A DNA stretch of 41,418 nucleotides from Streptomyces sp. JJ38 (GCF_019303475.1 NZ_JABLSI010000045.1:1-41418); one strand, 5' to 3'; shown: positions 19,107 through 27,850, counted from the stretch's first letter. The notes: generated from the letters alone by a model not told the origin. Numbers and translations are program-made.

Positions 19107-19144
19107 GCCCCGGGGCCCGAAGGCGTGACCACGGGCCCCGGGGT
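19107..19144 (+). terminator. terminator of polA
   Basis: CCCCGGGGCCC (19108-19118) pairs with GGGCCCCGGGG (19133-19143), and G19119-C19132 adds a twelfth pair. It begins 20 nt after the polA stop. Confidence 0.75.
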
Positions 19145-19228
19145 GCCGTATGGTCACTTCGCTGACCGCGACGGCAGGGACTTGACGGTCAGCGCGACCA
19201 TGTGGGCGACAGGGGAGGAAACGGCCAT

Positions 19229-20893
19229 ATGTCCGGTCGTACCGGGGGCAGGATTCGCAGGGGCGTGAGCGCCACGGCCGTCGCGGCGGCAGCCATGGTG
19301 GCCCTCACCGCGTCGCAGGCGCCGGGCATACCGCTGCCGCTCGCCGGGCCCTCGGCCGAGGACCCCGCGCGCGGAGCGGAGGACACCCCCTCGGCCGACG
19401 GCAACGGCCCCTACCACACCGAGCTTCCGCCGCTGGAGTCCCCCGACCCCTCCGGGCGCCCGGGGCACTCCGACGACGCGGACGAGCCCGTCGTCACCGG
19501 TGCCGCCGAGGCGGGCATCCCCGCCACGGTCCTGAGTGCCTATCAGCAGGCGGAGAGCACCCTGCGAGGCGAGCAGCCCGGCTGCAACCTCCCCTGGCAA
19601 CTGCTCGCGGCCATCGGCAAGGTGGAGTCCGGGCACGCCCGGGGCGGCGCCGTCGACGCGCGCGGCACGACGGTCGAGCCCATCCGCGGGCCCCGGCTGG
19701 ACGGCAACGGCTTCGCGCGCATCACGGACACCGACGGCGGCGCCTTCGACGGCGACGCGGCCTACGACCGGGCCGTCGGGCCCATGCAGTTCATCCCCTC
19801 GACCTGGGCCACCTGGGGCGCCGACGCCAACGGCGACGGCGCCCGGAACCCGGAGAACATCTTCGACGCCGCCCTCGCGGCCGGGCGCTACCTGTGCGCC
19901 GGCGGCCGGGACCTGTCGAACGCGGCGGACCTCGAGCGGGCCATCCTCAGCTACAACAGGTCCCGCGACTACCTGCACACCGTCCTGTCCTGGCTGGAGT
20001 TCTACCGCAAGGGCGTCCACGAGGTGCCCGACGGCAGCGGCGAGCTCCCCGACTCCCCGGGCGCCGGCAACCCGGACAAGCCCGCCGTCCGCCCGGCGGA
20101 CGACGAGCAGCCGAAGCAGCAACAGGAGCAGCCGAAGGAGAAGCTGGAGCCGAAGCCCGACCCGGAGCCGGGCAAGGACGAGGCGAGCGACGCCCCGAAG
20201 CCTCCGGGCAAGGGCGACCGGGACCCGGACGGCGACGTGCCGCCCGACGAGGACTCCGAGGACGGTACCGGCGAGGCGCCCGAGGACGACGAGGACGGCC
20301 CCGACAGCGGGCCGAACACGCCGCCGGAGGAGAAGCCCGACGGCGACACGCCCGGAGACGAGGACCCGGAGGAGGACCCGGACCAGCCCGGCGAGGACCC
20401 GGACGAGCCGGGTGAGGAGCCCGAGGACCCGGACGAGCCGGGCGAGGAGCCCGAGGACCCGGAGGAGCCGGACGAGCCGGGCGAGTGCCCCGTCGCCCCC
20501 GAGGACCCGGACACCGAGGAGCCCGGCGAGGAGCCGGAGGAGCCCGGCGAGGGCACCGACGAATCCTCGGAAGACCCGGAATCCGAGGACCCGGAGACGA
20601 CGGACCCCGACGGTGACGGCGGTGATCCGGAGGACCCGGACGCCGAGGACCCCGATGGTGACGGCGAGGCCCCGGACGACCCCGACGCCGAGGACCCGGA
20701 CGCCGAGGATCCCGACGCCGAGGACCCGGAGGACGGTTGCGAGGGCGCCGACGGGGACACTCCGGAGGAGGACGAGCAGCCCCGCGACGGCGAGCGGCCC
20801 GCCGACGAGGCCGGGGCCACCGGCGGCACGGGCGACTCCGGGGCGGGCTCTGACGACGCCGCCCGGTCCGAGGAGGCCGCCCGCACCGAGTGA
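19229..20893 (+). CDS. secreted lytic transglycosylase with long Asp/Glu/Pro-rich tail
   Basis: A 554-residue exported protein. A signal sequence (RRGVSATAVAAAAMVALTASQAPG) is followed by a lytic transglycosylase (SLT) domain, about residues 100-265, with the catalytic glutamate in GKVESGHARGG, the GPMQFIPSTW motif and the NIFDAALAAGRYLC and ILSYNRS segments. It should cleave peptidoglycan glycan strands outside the cell. From about residue 285 to the end the protein is low-complexity: Pro/Lys/Gln first, then very rich in Asp, Glu, Pro and Gly with short repeats (DAEDP, EEPEDP). Two lone cysteines sit in the tail (GECPV, DGCEG). ATG 19229 has AGGGGAGG about 10 nt upstream. A tail of this kind suggests a wall-spanning or cation-binding spacer. 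Confidence 0.9.
   Translation: MSGRTGGRIRRGVSATAVAAAAMVALTASQAPGIPLPLAGPSAEDPARGAEDTPSADGNGPYHTELPPLESPDPSGRPGHSDDADEPVVTGAAEAGIPATVLSAYQQAESTLRGEQPGCNLPWQLLAAIGKVESGHARGGAVDARGTTVEPIRGPRLDGNGFARITDTDGGAFDGDAAYDRAVGPMQFIPSTWATWGADANGDGARNPENIFDAALAAGRYLCAGGRDLSNAADLERAILSYNRSRDYLHTVLSWLEFYRKGVHEVPDGSGELPDSPGAGNPDKPAVRPADDEQPKQQQEQPKEKLEPKPDPEPGKDEASDAPKPPGKGDRDPDGDVPPDEDSEDGTGEAPEDDEDGPDSGPNTPPEEKPDGDTPGDEDPEEDPDQPGEDPDEPGEEPEDPDEPGEEPEDPEEPDEPGECPVAPEDPDTEEPGEEPEEPGEGTDESSEDPESEDPETTDPDGDGGDPEDPDAEDPDGDGEAPDDPDAEDPDAEDPDAEDPEDGCEGADGDTPEEDEQPRDGERPADEAGATGGTGDSGAGSDDAARSEEAARTE
20401..20730 (+). repeat. in-frame tandem repeats coding the acidic tail
   Basis: Two 30-bp copies at 20401-20430 and 20431-20460 differ at one base, and 15-bp units coding DAEDP recur between about 20681 and 20730. 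Unit lengths are multiples of three, so copy changes would keep the frame. Confidence 0.7.
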
Positions 20894-20900
20894 TCCGCGC

Positions 20901-23450
20901 CTATCCGCGGTGCCGCGGCTTGGCGCGCCGGGTGGCCTGAGCCGTCGTCGGGTCCTCGGGCCACGGGTGCCGGGGGTAGCGGCCGCGGAGTTCGGCTCGT
21001 ACGGCGTGGTAGCCCTCGGCCCAGAACGAGGCGAGGTCGGCGGTGACGGCGGCGGGCCGCCCGGCGGGCGAGAGCAGGTGCACGAGCAGCGGGACGCGGC
21101 CGCCTGCCAGCCGCGGGGTGTCCGTCCAGCCGAACAGTTCCTGAAGCTTGACGGCGAGGACGGGCCGCTCACCGGAGTAGTCGACCCGGATCCGCGAGCC
21201 GGAGGGCACCTCGATGCGCTCCGGGGCGAGATCGTCCAGCCGGGCCGCCTCCCCGCCCGCCCAGGGCAGCAGGGAGCGCAGGAGGGCGAGGGTGTCGACG
21301 GTGTCGAGCCGCTCGCCGGTCAGCCAGGTGTCGGCGTCGGCCAGGAGCGCGTCGTCGCCGACGTCGGGCCAGGGGGAGCCGAGCTCCCGGTGGAGGAAGG
21401 CGAGCCGCAGGCGCAGGGCCCGGGCGGGCTCGGGCCAGCGCAGCAGGCCGAGGCCCTCGGTGCGCAGGGCGCCCAGCAGAGCGTGCCGGAGCCGCTCGGG
21501 CTCGGGGCGGGACAACGGTCGCGTGGAGAGCTCGATGGCGCCGAGCCGGGTGACGCGGCGGGCGGTGACGGTCGAGCGCTGGGCGTCGAACGTGACGTCG
21601 TCCTCTTCCCGGTACAGGGCCGCGGCGGCGTGGCGCGCGGTGTCCTCGTCGACGGGGGTCACCAGGCGGGCGCGTGCGGAGGCGGCCCCCGCGGGCCGGT
21701 CGGCCACCGCCACGGCCAGCCAGGGGGCGCCGCCGTGCGGCGCGTCGACCTCGACCCGGGTGCCGGAGGCCATGAGGTAGCTGCCGCCCGCCCCCGCGGG
21801 TCCCTGGCGGCGCGCGACCCGTTCGGGGTAGGCGAGGGCGACGACGGTGGCCGCCGCGTCGTCCGCCGCACCGGCGGCCCCGGAAGCACCCGGCTCGGGG
21901 AGGTCGGCGACCGCGCGGCGCAGGCGCTCGGCCTCCCGCCGCCAGCGGGCGGCGTAGTCCGCGGGTCCGGCGGTCCGGCCACGGGGGACGGCGCGCAGCG
22001 CGTCGGCCAGGTCGCGGCCGAGCTCGCGGGGCGGCTCCTCGCTGAGGAGCGCGACGGCGTCCGCGGCGGCGCGGGGGCCGACGAGACGGGCGCCGTCGAG
22101 CAGGGCGCGGGCGAGCCGGGGGTGGAGGCCGAGGCGGGCCATGGCGGTGCCGCGCGGGGTGGCCCGGCCGGCCGGGTCGACCGCGCCGACGGCCCGCAGC
22201 ACGTCCCCCGCGGCGGCCATGGCCCCGCCGGGCGGCGGGTCCAGCAGCGCGAGGCCGTGGCCGCCGGGCTCGCCCCAGCAGGCGGCCTGGAGGGCGAAGG
22301 CGGTCAGGTCCGCGACGGCGATCTCCGGCTGGGGGAAGCGGGGGCGGCGGGCGTCCTCGGCCTGGGCCCAGCAGCGGTACACGGTGCCCGGCGCCTCCCG
22401 CCCGGCCCGTCCGGCGCGCTGCCGGGCCGCGGCCTGGGAGGCCCGGACGGTGGTGAGGGCGCTGAGGCCGCGGGCGTGGTCGGTGCGCGGCTCGCGGGCG
22501 AGTCCGGCGTCCACGACGACGCGGACGCCGGGCACGGTGAGGCTGGACTCGGCGACGGCGGTGGCGAGGACCACGCGGCGCCGCCCCCCGGCCCCGGGAC
22601 CGGCCAGTACGGCGTCCTGGGTCTCGGCCCGGGCCCGGCCGTGGACCTGGAGCACGTCGACGTCGAGGCCGTCGAGGTCGTCCAGCGCCGCGGCGACGCG
22701 GCCGATCTCCCCGACGCCGGGCAGGAAGCACAGGACGTCGCCGGAACGTTCCCGCAGGGCTCGGCGGACGACGGCGGCCACATGGCTGAGCAGGGCTGGG
22801 TCCACGCGCATGCCGTGCGGCGGGGCGACGGGGGCGGCCGGGGGCGCCCACACGACGTCGACGGGGTGGCTGAGGCCCTCCGCGGCCACCACGGGGGCGT
22901 CCAGCAGCCCGGCCCAGCCCTGGGCGTCGGTGGTGGCCGAGGCCGCGACGAGCTCCAGCTCCGGGCGCAGCGTCGCCCGCACGTCCAGCAGGAACGCGGC
23001 CGTGGTGTCGGCGTCGAGGTGCCGCTCGTGGCACTCGTCGAGCATGACGGTGTCGACCCCGCGCAGCTCCTGGTCGCGCTGGAGGCGCTGGAGCAGTACG
23101 CCGGTGGTGACGACCTCCACCCGGGTGTCCGGTCCGGCGCGCCGTTCGCCGCGCACGGTGTAGCCGACCCGGCCGCCCACGCCCTCGCCCAGCAGCCAGG
23201 CCATGCGCCGGGCCGCCGCCCGCGCCGCGATGCGGCGGGGCTCGGCCACGACGACGCGGCGCGCGGGGCCGTCGTCGAGGAGCCCGGCGAGCGCCAGCGG
23301 AACCAGGGTCGTCTTCCCGGAGCCGGGAGGGGCGCACAGCACGGCGCCGCGCGCCTCGGCGAGCGCCTCGCGCAGGGTGGGCAGCGCCTGGGCGACGGGA
23401 AGGTCGCGGGCCTGCTCTCGCAGACGGGCCGTTCTCGTCTCTGTGGTCAT
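20901..23450 (-). CDS. hrpB: ATP-dependent RNA helicase HrpB
   Basis: An 849-residue DEAH-box type helicase. Motif I (Walker A) APPGSGKTT is at 40-48, motif II is DECH at 138-141 with HERHLDADT following, motif III is SATTD, and the arginine-finger motif VI is QRAGRAGR near 345. The HA2-like and OB-fold regions and a C-terminal HrpB domain complete the usual length of 820-850. Bacterial HrpB proteins are thought to act on RNA, but their cellular role is poorly defined. The gene starts 6 nt after the methyltransferase stop on the same strand, so the two are co-transcribed. It converges with the transglycosylase gene, 7 nt apart. Confidence 0.93.
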   Translation of the reverse strand: MTTETRTARLREQARDLPVAQALPTLREALAEARGAVLCAPPGSGKTTLVPLALAGLLDDGPARRVVVAEPRRIAARAAARRMAWLLGEGVGGRVGYTVRGERRAGPDTRVEVVTTGVLLQRLQRDQELRGVDTVMLDECHERHLDADTTAAFLLDVRATLRPELELVAASATTDAQGWAGLLDAPVVAAEGLSHPVDVVWAPPAAPVAPPHGMRVDPALLSHVAAVVRRALRERSGDVLCFLPGVGEIGRVAAALDDLDGLDVDVLQVHGRARAETQDAVLAGPGAGGRRRVVLATAVAESSLTVPGVRVVVDAGLAREPRTDHARGLSALTTVRASQAAARQRAGRAGREAPGTVYRCWAQAEDARRPRFPQPEIAVADLTAFALQAACWGEPGGHGLALLDPPPGGAMAAAGDVLRAVGAVDPAGRATPRGTAMARLGLHPRLARALLDGARLVGPRAAADAVALLSEEPPRELGRDLADALRAVPRGRTAGPADYAARWRREAERLRRAVADLPEPGASGAAGAADDAAATVVALAYPERVARRQGPAGAGGSYLMASGTRVEVDAPHGGAPWLAVAVADRPAGAASARARLVTPVDEDTARHAAAALYREEDDVTFDAQRSTVTARRVTRLGAIELSTRPLSRPEPERLRHALLGALRTEGLGLLRWPEPARALRLRLAFLHRELGSPWPDVGDDALLADADTWLTGERLDTVDTLALLRSLLPWAGGEAARLDDLAPERIEVPSGSRIRVDYSGERPVLAVKLQELFGWTDTPRLAGGRVPLLVHLLSPAGRPAAVTADLASFWAEGYHAVRAELRGRYPRHPWPEDPTTAQATRRAKPRHRG

Positions 23451-23456
23451 CGGGCG

Positions 23457-24353
23457 TCAGTCCCGCTCGCAGACGAAGACGGCGGTGCCGGGGATGAGGG
23501 AGCCGCGCAGCGGCGACCAGCCGCCCCACTCCTGCCCGTTCCACGCGGGCCACTCGGGTTCGACGAGGTCGGTGAGCCGGAGCCCGGCGGCGGAGATGTC
23601 GCGGACCCGGTCGCCCAGGGTCCGGTGGTGTTCGACGTACTGGGCCCGGCCCTGTTCGTCCTGCTCGACGTAGGGGGTGCGGTCGAAGTAGGAGGCGGAG
23701 ACGGTCAGCCCCTCGGGGCCGGGCTCGTCGGGCAGGGCCCAGCGGATGGGGTGGGTGACGCTGAAGACCCAGCGGCCCCCGGGCCGCAGCACGCGCCGCA
23801 CCTCGCGGAAGACGGCGACCGGGTCGGCGACGAAGGGGATCGCACCGTAGGCGGAGCAGGCCAGGTCGAAGCTGTGGTCCGGGAAGGGGAGGGCCCCGGC
23901 GTCCGCCTCGACCAGGCCGATGCCCTCGGCGCCGATGCGCAGGGCGTGCTGGAGCTGCCGGTGGGAGACGTCCAGGGCGACGGGGCGGGCGCCGCGGGCG
24001 GCCAGCCAGCGTGAGCACTGGGCGGCGCCCGCGCCGATCTCCAGGACCCGCGCCCCGGCGAGCCGCTCGGGCGGGCCCAGGAGCCGGGCCTCGTCCTCGG
24101 TCAGTCCCTCGGGGCCCCACAGGAAGCGGTCGTCGCCGAGGAAGGCGCCGTGCTCGTTCTGGTAGGCGTCGGCGTTGCGGTCCCACCAGAGCCGGCTGGC
24201 GCGGCTGCTCTCGGCCTCGCCGACGGTGCGTCGCACGGCCTCGCCGTCGTCCGAGCCGTCGTCCGAGCCGGCGTCCGAGCCGGCGCCGGAGGCCCCGACG
24301 GCGCTCCCGCCGAGGGCGTCGTCCAAGGCCCCGTCGTGCACGTCCGCATCCAT
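23457..24353 (-). CDS. class I SAM-dependent methyltransferase (UbiE/COQ5-like)
   Basis: A 298-residue protein with a Rossmann methyltransferase core: motif I VLEIGAGAAQ near 103-112, a motif II-like segment ARPVALDVS, the Asp loop VEADAGALPF, and the post-motif HSFDLACSAYG with VRRVLRPGGRWVFS. The first 50 residues are a low-complexity acidic lead containing repeated (G)SDDG units, absent from typical members, so an internal start is possible. I kept ATG 24353 because GGGGAG lies 6 nt upstream. Substrate unknown; a conserved Streptomyces gene upstream of hrpB and divergent from rpsA. Confidence 0.88.
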   Translation of the reverse strand: MDADVHDGALDDALGGSAVGASGAGSDAGSDDGSDDGEAVRRTVGEAESSRASRLWWDRNADAYQNEHGAFLGDDRFLWGPEGLTEDEARLLGPPERLAGARVLEIGAGAAQCSRWLAARGARPVALDVSHRQLQHALRIGAEGIGLVEADAGALPFPDHSFDLACSAYGAIPFVADPVAVFREVRRVLRPGGRWVFSVTHPIRWALPDEPGPEGLTVSASYFDRTPYVEQDEQGRAQYVEHHRTLGDRVRDISAAGLRLTDLVEPEWPAWNGQEWGGWSPLRGSLIPGTAVFVCERD

Positions 24354-24513
24354 GTCGTCTCCCCGCACCCCGTCGTTCTCCTGTGGCGACCGTAACGATA
24401 GGCTGAGGCCACTTGTACGTGCGGAGTGCTGATGAGCACACTGCGATGCGCGTCGGCCGGGGTGTCGAGGATGGCGGTTTCGCCCCATCCGCCCCTCGTG
24501 TCGCAATCGCGCA

Positions 24514-24542
24514 TTGACCGTGCCCGGATGCGGCCGTATGCT
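24514..24542 (+). promoter_or_regulatory. strong housekeeping promoter of rpsA
   Basis: TTGACC (24514-24519), a 17-bp spacer and TATGCT (24537-24542) are close to the HrdB/sigma-70 consensus, and this is the best -35/-10 pair seen in the window. Transcription would start near 24549, giving an untranslated leader of about 190 nt. A further TAGGCT at 24399-24404 may be a second, weaker start. The 24354-24513 stretch holds nothing else I can recognise. Confidence 0.7.
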
Positions 24543-24678
24543 ACAAGTTGCGCTGCGGGCCTGCGGACCTCGGACGGAGCAGGTCACGCTCGCATCTGTT
24601 GTATGTCCCCTCGGTTGTCGAGGTGCTTTCGGAAAACGGGGAAGCGCCTCTCAGGCTGTCCGGCTTCGGCGGTGCGAT

Positions 24679-24732
24679 AAGGGCTCACGGCGTAGCAGTA
24701 CCTACGACTTCTGTGTCCGTACCGGAGCCCTT
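24679..24732 (+). promoter_or_regulatory. rpsA: rpsA leader hairpin covering the ribosome site
   Basis: AAGGGCTC (24679-24686) pairs perfectly with GAGCCCTT (24725-24732); ACGG/CCGT inside (24687-24690, 24717-24720) extends the stem. The right arm contains most of the only Shine-Dalgarno-like GGAG (24724-24727) before the ATG at 24739, so the fold would hide it. Another hairpin is at 24609-24623 (CCTCG/CGAGG). E. coli S1 represses its own translation through a structured leader; a similar role here is inferred. Confidence 0.5.
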
Positions 24733-24738
24733 TACCAC

Positions 24739-26238
24739 ATGACGAGCAGCACCGAGACCACCGTGACCACCCCGCAGGTTGCGGTCAACGACATCGGTTC
24801 CGAGGAAGCCTTCCTCGCCGCGATCGACGAGACGATCAAGTACTTCAACGACGGCGACATCGTCGACGGCGTCATCGTGAAGGTCGACCGGGACGAGGTC
24901 CTGCTCGACATCGGTTACAAGACCGAGGGCGTCATCCCTTCCCGTGAGCTGTCGATCAAGCACGACGTGGACCCGAACGAGGTCGTGGCCGTCGGCGACG
25001 AGATCGAGGCCCTGGTTCTCCAGAAGGAGGACAAGGAAGGCCGCCTGATCCTGTCGAAGAAGCGTGCCCAGTACGAGCGGGCCTGGGGCACGATCGAGAA
25101 GATCAAGGAAGAGGACGGGATCGTCACCGGTACCGTCATCGAGGTCGTCAAGGGTGGTCTCATCCTCGACATCGGCCTCCGCGGCTTCCTCCCCGCGTCC
25201 CTGGTCGAGATGCGCCGCGTGCGGGACCTGCAGCCCTACGTGGGCAAGGAGCTCGAGGCCAAGATCATCGAGCTGGACAAGAACCGCAACAACGTGGTCC
25301 TGTCCCGCCGCGCCTGGCTGGAGCAGACCCAGAGCGAGGTCCGCCAGACCTTCCTCACCACCCTGCAGAAGGGCCAGGTGCGCTCCGGCGTCGTCTCCTC
25401 CATCGTCAACTTCGGTGCCTTCGTGGACCTGGGTGGCGTGGACGGCCTGGTGCACGTCTCCGAGCTGTCCTGGAAGCACATCGACCACCCGTCCGAGGTC
25501 GTCGAGGTCGGCCAGGAGGTCACGGTCGAGGTCCTGGACGTCGACATGGACCGCGAGCGCGTCTCCCTGTCGCTGAAGGCGACCCAGGAAGACCCGTGGC
25601 AGCAGTTCGCCCGCACGCACCAGATCGGCCAGGTCGTGCCCGGCAAGGTCACCAAGCTGGTGCCGTTCGGTGCGTTCGTCCGCGTCGACGAGGGCATCGA
25701 GGGTCTGGTCCACATCTCCGAGCTGGCCGAGCGCCACGTCGAGATCCCGGAGCAGGTCGTCCAGGTCAACGACGAGATCTTCGTCAAGGTCATCGACATC
25801 GACCTGGAGCGCCGCCGCATCAGCCTCTCGCTGAAGCAGGCCAACGAGTCCTTCGGCGCCGACCCGATGGCCGTCGAGTTCGACCCCACGCTGTACGGCA
25901 TGGCGGCGTCCTACGACGACCAGGGCAACTACATCTACCCCGAGGGCTTCGACCCCGAGTCGAACGACTGGCTGGAGGGGTACGAGAAGCAGCGCGAGGA
26001 GTGGGAGAACCAGTACGCGGTTGCCCAGGCCCGCTTCGAGCAGCACCAGGCCCAGGTCATCAAGTCCCGCGAGGCGGACGCCCAGGCCGAGGCCGAGGGT
26101 GCCGGCGCCGGTGCCGCTCCCAGCGGCCAGGGCGGCGGCGGTTCGTACTCCTCGGAGTCCGCTGACGACTCCGGTGCGCTGGCCTCCGACGAGGCCCTCG
26201 CCGCACTGCGGGAGAAGCTGGCCGGCGGCCAGAGCTGA
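24739..26238 (+). CDS. rpsA: 30S ribosomal protein S1
   Basis: A 499-residue protein with four S1 (OB-fold) RNA-binding domains at about 35-105, 123-188, 209-277 and 294-363. The last two carry the classic pattern GVVSSIVNFGAFVDLGG...GLVHVSELSW and GKVTKLVPFGAFVRV...GLVHISELA. A Glu/Gln-rich segment and a Gly/Ser/Ala tail follow. This four-domain form with an acidic tail is normal for actinobacteria, shorter than the six-domain E. coli S1. It binds the small ribosomal subunit and helps load mRNAs with weak ribosome sites. The start follows the sequence of streptomycete S1 (MTSSTETT). A terminator follows 27 nt after the stop. Confidence 0.98.
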   Translation: MTSSTETTVTTPQVAVNDIGSEEAFLAAIDETIKYFNDGDIVDGVIVKVDRDEVLLDIGYKTEGVIPSRELSIKHDVDPNEVVAVGDEIEALVLQKEDKEGRLILSKKRAQYERAWGTIEKIKEEDGIVTGTVIEVVKGGLILDIGLRGFLPASLVEMRRVRDLQPYVGKELEAKIIELDKNRNNVVLSRRAWLEQTQSEVRQTFLTTLQKGQVRSGVVSSIVNFGAFVDLGGVDGLVHVSELSWKHIDHPSEVVEVGQEVTVEVLDVDMDRERVSLSLKATQEDPWQQFARTHQIGQVVPGKVTKLVPFGAFVRVDEGIEGLVHISELAERHVEIPEQVVQVNDEIFVKVIDIDLERRRISLSLKQANESFGADPMAVEFDPTLYGMAASYDDQGNYIYPEGFDPESNDWLEGYEKQREEWENQYAVAQARFEQHQAQVIKSREADAQAEAEGAGAGAAPSGQGGGGSYSSESADDSGALASDEALAALREKLAGGQS

Positions 26239-26265
26239 CCCCGCGCCCGGCGCGAGCACGCCCGA

Positions 26266-26297
26266 CGAGGGCCCGTCCCCCCTGGGGCGGGCCCTCG
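26266..26297. terminator. terminator after rpsA, shared with the convergent gene
   Basis: CGAGGGCCCG (26266-26275) pairs with CGGGCCCTCG (26288-26297), and CCCC/GGGG (26277-26280, 26284-26287) extends it inward past one bulged T. It lies between rpsA and the minus-strand EF-G-IV gene. Confidence 0.8.
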
Positions 26298-26322
26298 CCC
26301 GTGTCCGAGCCCCTCGCCCGGG

Positions 26323-26745
26323 TCACCGGGCCCGGGAGGCGCCCCTCGGACGGTGACGCGGCCGTGACCGCCCCGGCCACATGACCCAGCGCAGCGCGTC
26401 AGCCTCCCGCGGTGGCAGTAGCCCGGAGGCGACCAGTGCGGCCCGGCCCGCCTGCCGTCCGGCGATCCGGAACCCGAGGTCGCAGGAGTCGACCTCGTGG
26501 TGGCCGCCGTCCGTGAGCAGCACCGCGGCCGCCACCGTGCCGAGCCCCTCCAGCAGGCCCTCCCGCACGGCGGGAAGGTACTCCGCGGGCAGCCTGGCCC
26601 TCGGCACGGCGTTGAGGAGCTCCAGTCCGCCGCCCGGGCCGGGTGGTTCGAAGTCCGCGACGAGCAGCGCGTACGGCCCGCACGCGCCGATGTTCATCCG
26701 CACGTGAACGCGCACGTCGGACACGGGGAGGGGCAGTCGGGGCAT
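26323..26745 (-). CDS. free-standing EF-G domain IV-like protein
   Basis: A 140-residue protein I recognise as an isolated EF-G domain IV. Residues 14-105 follow the domain IV pattern: an N-terminal strand (VHVRMNIGACGPYALLVADFEPP), the LLNAVPRARLPAEYLPAVREG helix region (EF-G: ...GGVIPKEYIPAVEKG) and LLTDGGHHEVDSCDLGFRIAG (EF-G: TLYDGSYHEVDSSELAFKIA). The tip histidine and VDS are kept. There is no GTPase domain and no space for one; the last 20 residues are basic. In EF-G this domain enters the ribosomal A site and mimics the tRNA anticodon arm. The gene converges on rpsA. ATG 26745 lies 7 nt after a TACGGT -10, which suggests a leaderless mRNA. What an isolated domain IV does is unknown to me; a ribosome-binding factor is the obvious inference. 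Confidence 0.8.
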   Translation of the reverse strand: MPRLPLPVSDVRVHVRMNIGACGPYALLVADFEPPGPGGGLELLNAVPRARLPAEYLPAVREGLLEGLGTVAAAVLLTDGGHHEVDSCDLGFRIAGRQAGRAALVASGLLPPREADALRWVMWPGRSRPRHRPRGASRAR

Positions 26746-26871
26746 GAGAACCACCGTAGGCGTGACATGGCGGCTGGGCGAGGCCGTTCTCCCGTGGCCC
26801 GGTTCGGGAATGCCGTGCCCGCGTTGTGCGTTGGCACAGTGCGGAACCATTGGACGGAGGGGCGAGAGAAC

Positions 26872-27840
26872 GTGTTGAAGCCGCGCGAGCTGTACGAATG
26901 GGATCCGAGCGGCCTTCGGGCAGTGGACGAGATCATCGACCAGGGCGTCGGATCCGGTTTCGTCATGCTGTACCACTTCGAGGGCTTCATCGACGCCGGC
27001 GCCGCCGGTGAGCAGATCACCTCCCTCCTCCTCGACGGACGCCCCCGGCAGACGATCGCCCGGTTCGACGTCGACCGCCTGATCGACTACCGGGCGCGGC
27101 GCCCGATGATGACGTTCCGGCGAGACCACTGGGTGTCCTACGACCGGCCCGCCCTCGAGCTCCGGCTGCTCCGGGACGCGACGGGCAGCCCCTTCCTGCT
27201 GCTCAGCGGCCCCGAGCCGGACGTGCACTGGGAGGCGTTCGTCGCCGCCGTCCGGGAGATCGTCGAACGGCTGGGCGTGCGGCTCTCGGTGGGCTTCCAC
27301 GGCATCCCCATGGGCGTACCGCACACCCGCCCCGTCGGCCTCACCCCGCACGGGAACCGCGCCGACCTCGTGCCGGGCCACCCCGGGCTCTTCGACGAGG
27401 CGCAGGTGCCCGGCAGCGCGGCCTCCCTGCTGGAGCTGCGGCTCGTCGACGCGGGCCATGATGTCCTGGGGGTGGCCGCGCACGTCCCGCACTACGTGGC
27501 CCGCTCGCCGTACCCGGACGCCTCGCTGGTCGTCGTGGAGGCGATCACCGCCGCCACGGGGCTGGTGCTGCCCGCCATCGCCCACACGCTGCGCGGGCGG
27601 GCGCACAAGACGCAGGCGGAGATCGAACGGCAGCTCGCCGACGGAGACAGCGAGCTGGTCGCCGTCGTCCGCGGGCTGGAGCAGCAGTTCGACGCCGTCG
27701 CCGGTGCCGCGACGCGCGGCAACCTCGTGGCCGAGCCGTCGGAGCTGCCCTCGGCCGACGAGCTGGGTGCCGTCTTCGAGCGCTTCCTGGCCGACCGCGA
27801 GCGGGAGTCCGGAGAAGGCGAAGGGGGAACTGGCCAGTAG
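26872..27840 (+). CDS. PAC2 (proteasome assembly chaperone)-family protein
   Basis: A 322-residue cytoplasmic protein of the PAC2 family. Landmarks are the N-terminal GFIDAGAAGEQ segment, a FDVDRLIDYRARRP segment, LLLSGPEPDVHW, and a core with HGIPMGVPHTRP. Actinobacterial members are conserved next to rpsA and coaE, and their relation to the proteasome is not settled. GTG 26872 has GGAGGGG about 11 nt upstream. It starts divergently from the EF-G-IV gene and ends 10 nt before coaE, with which it is probably transcribed, although coaE also has its own -10-like box over the stop codon. Confidence 0.87.
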   Translation: MLKPRELYEWDPSGLRAVDEIIDQGVGSGFVMLYHFEGFIDAGAAGEQITSLLLDGRPRQTIARFDVDRLIDYRARRPMMTFRRDHWVSYDRPALELRLLRDATGSPFLLLSGPEPDVHWEAFVAAVREIVERLGVRLSVGFHGIPMGVPHTRPVGLTPHGNRADLVPGHPGLFDEAQVPGSAASLLELRLVDAGHDVLGVAAHVPHYVARSPYPDASLVVVEAITAATGLVLPAIAHTLRGRAHKTQAEIERQLADGDSELVAVVRGLEQQFDAVAGAATRGNLVAEPSELPSADELGAVFERFLADRERESGEGEGGTGQ

Positions 27841-27850
27841 GGTTGCGGCC

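Noticed and set aside
20401..20730. CRISPR-like or satellite repeat
   Set aside because: The repeats are adjacent, in frame and code the acidic tail; there are no spacers.
19536..24014. 1492-codon open frame across the transglycosylase, hrpB and methyltransferase genes
   Set aside because: Arg/Thr/Pro-rich nonsense translation overlapping three well-supported genes.
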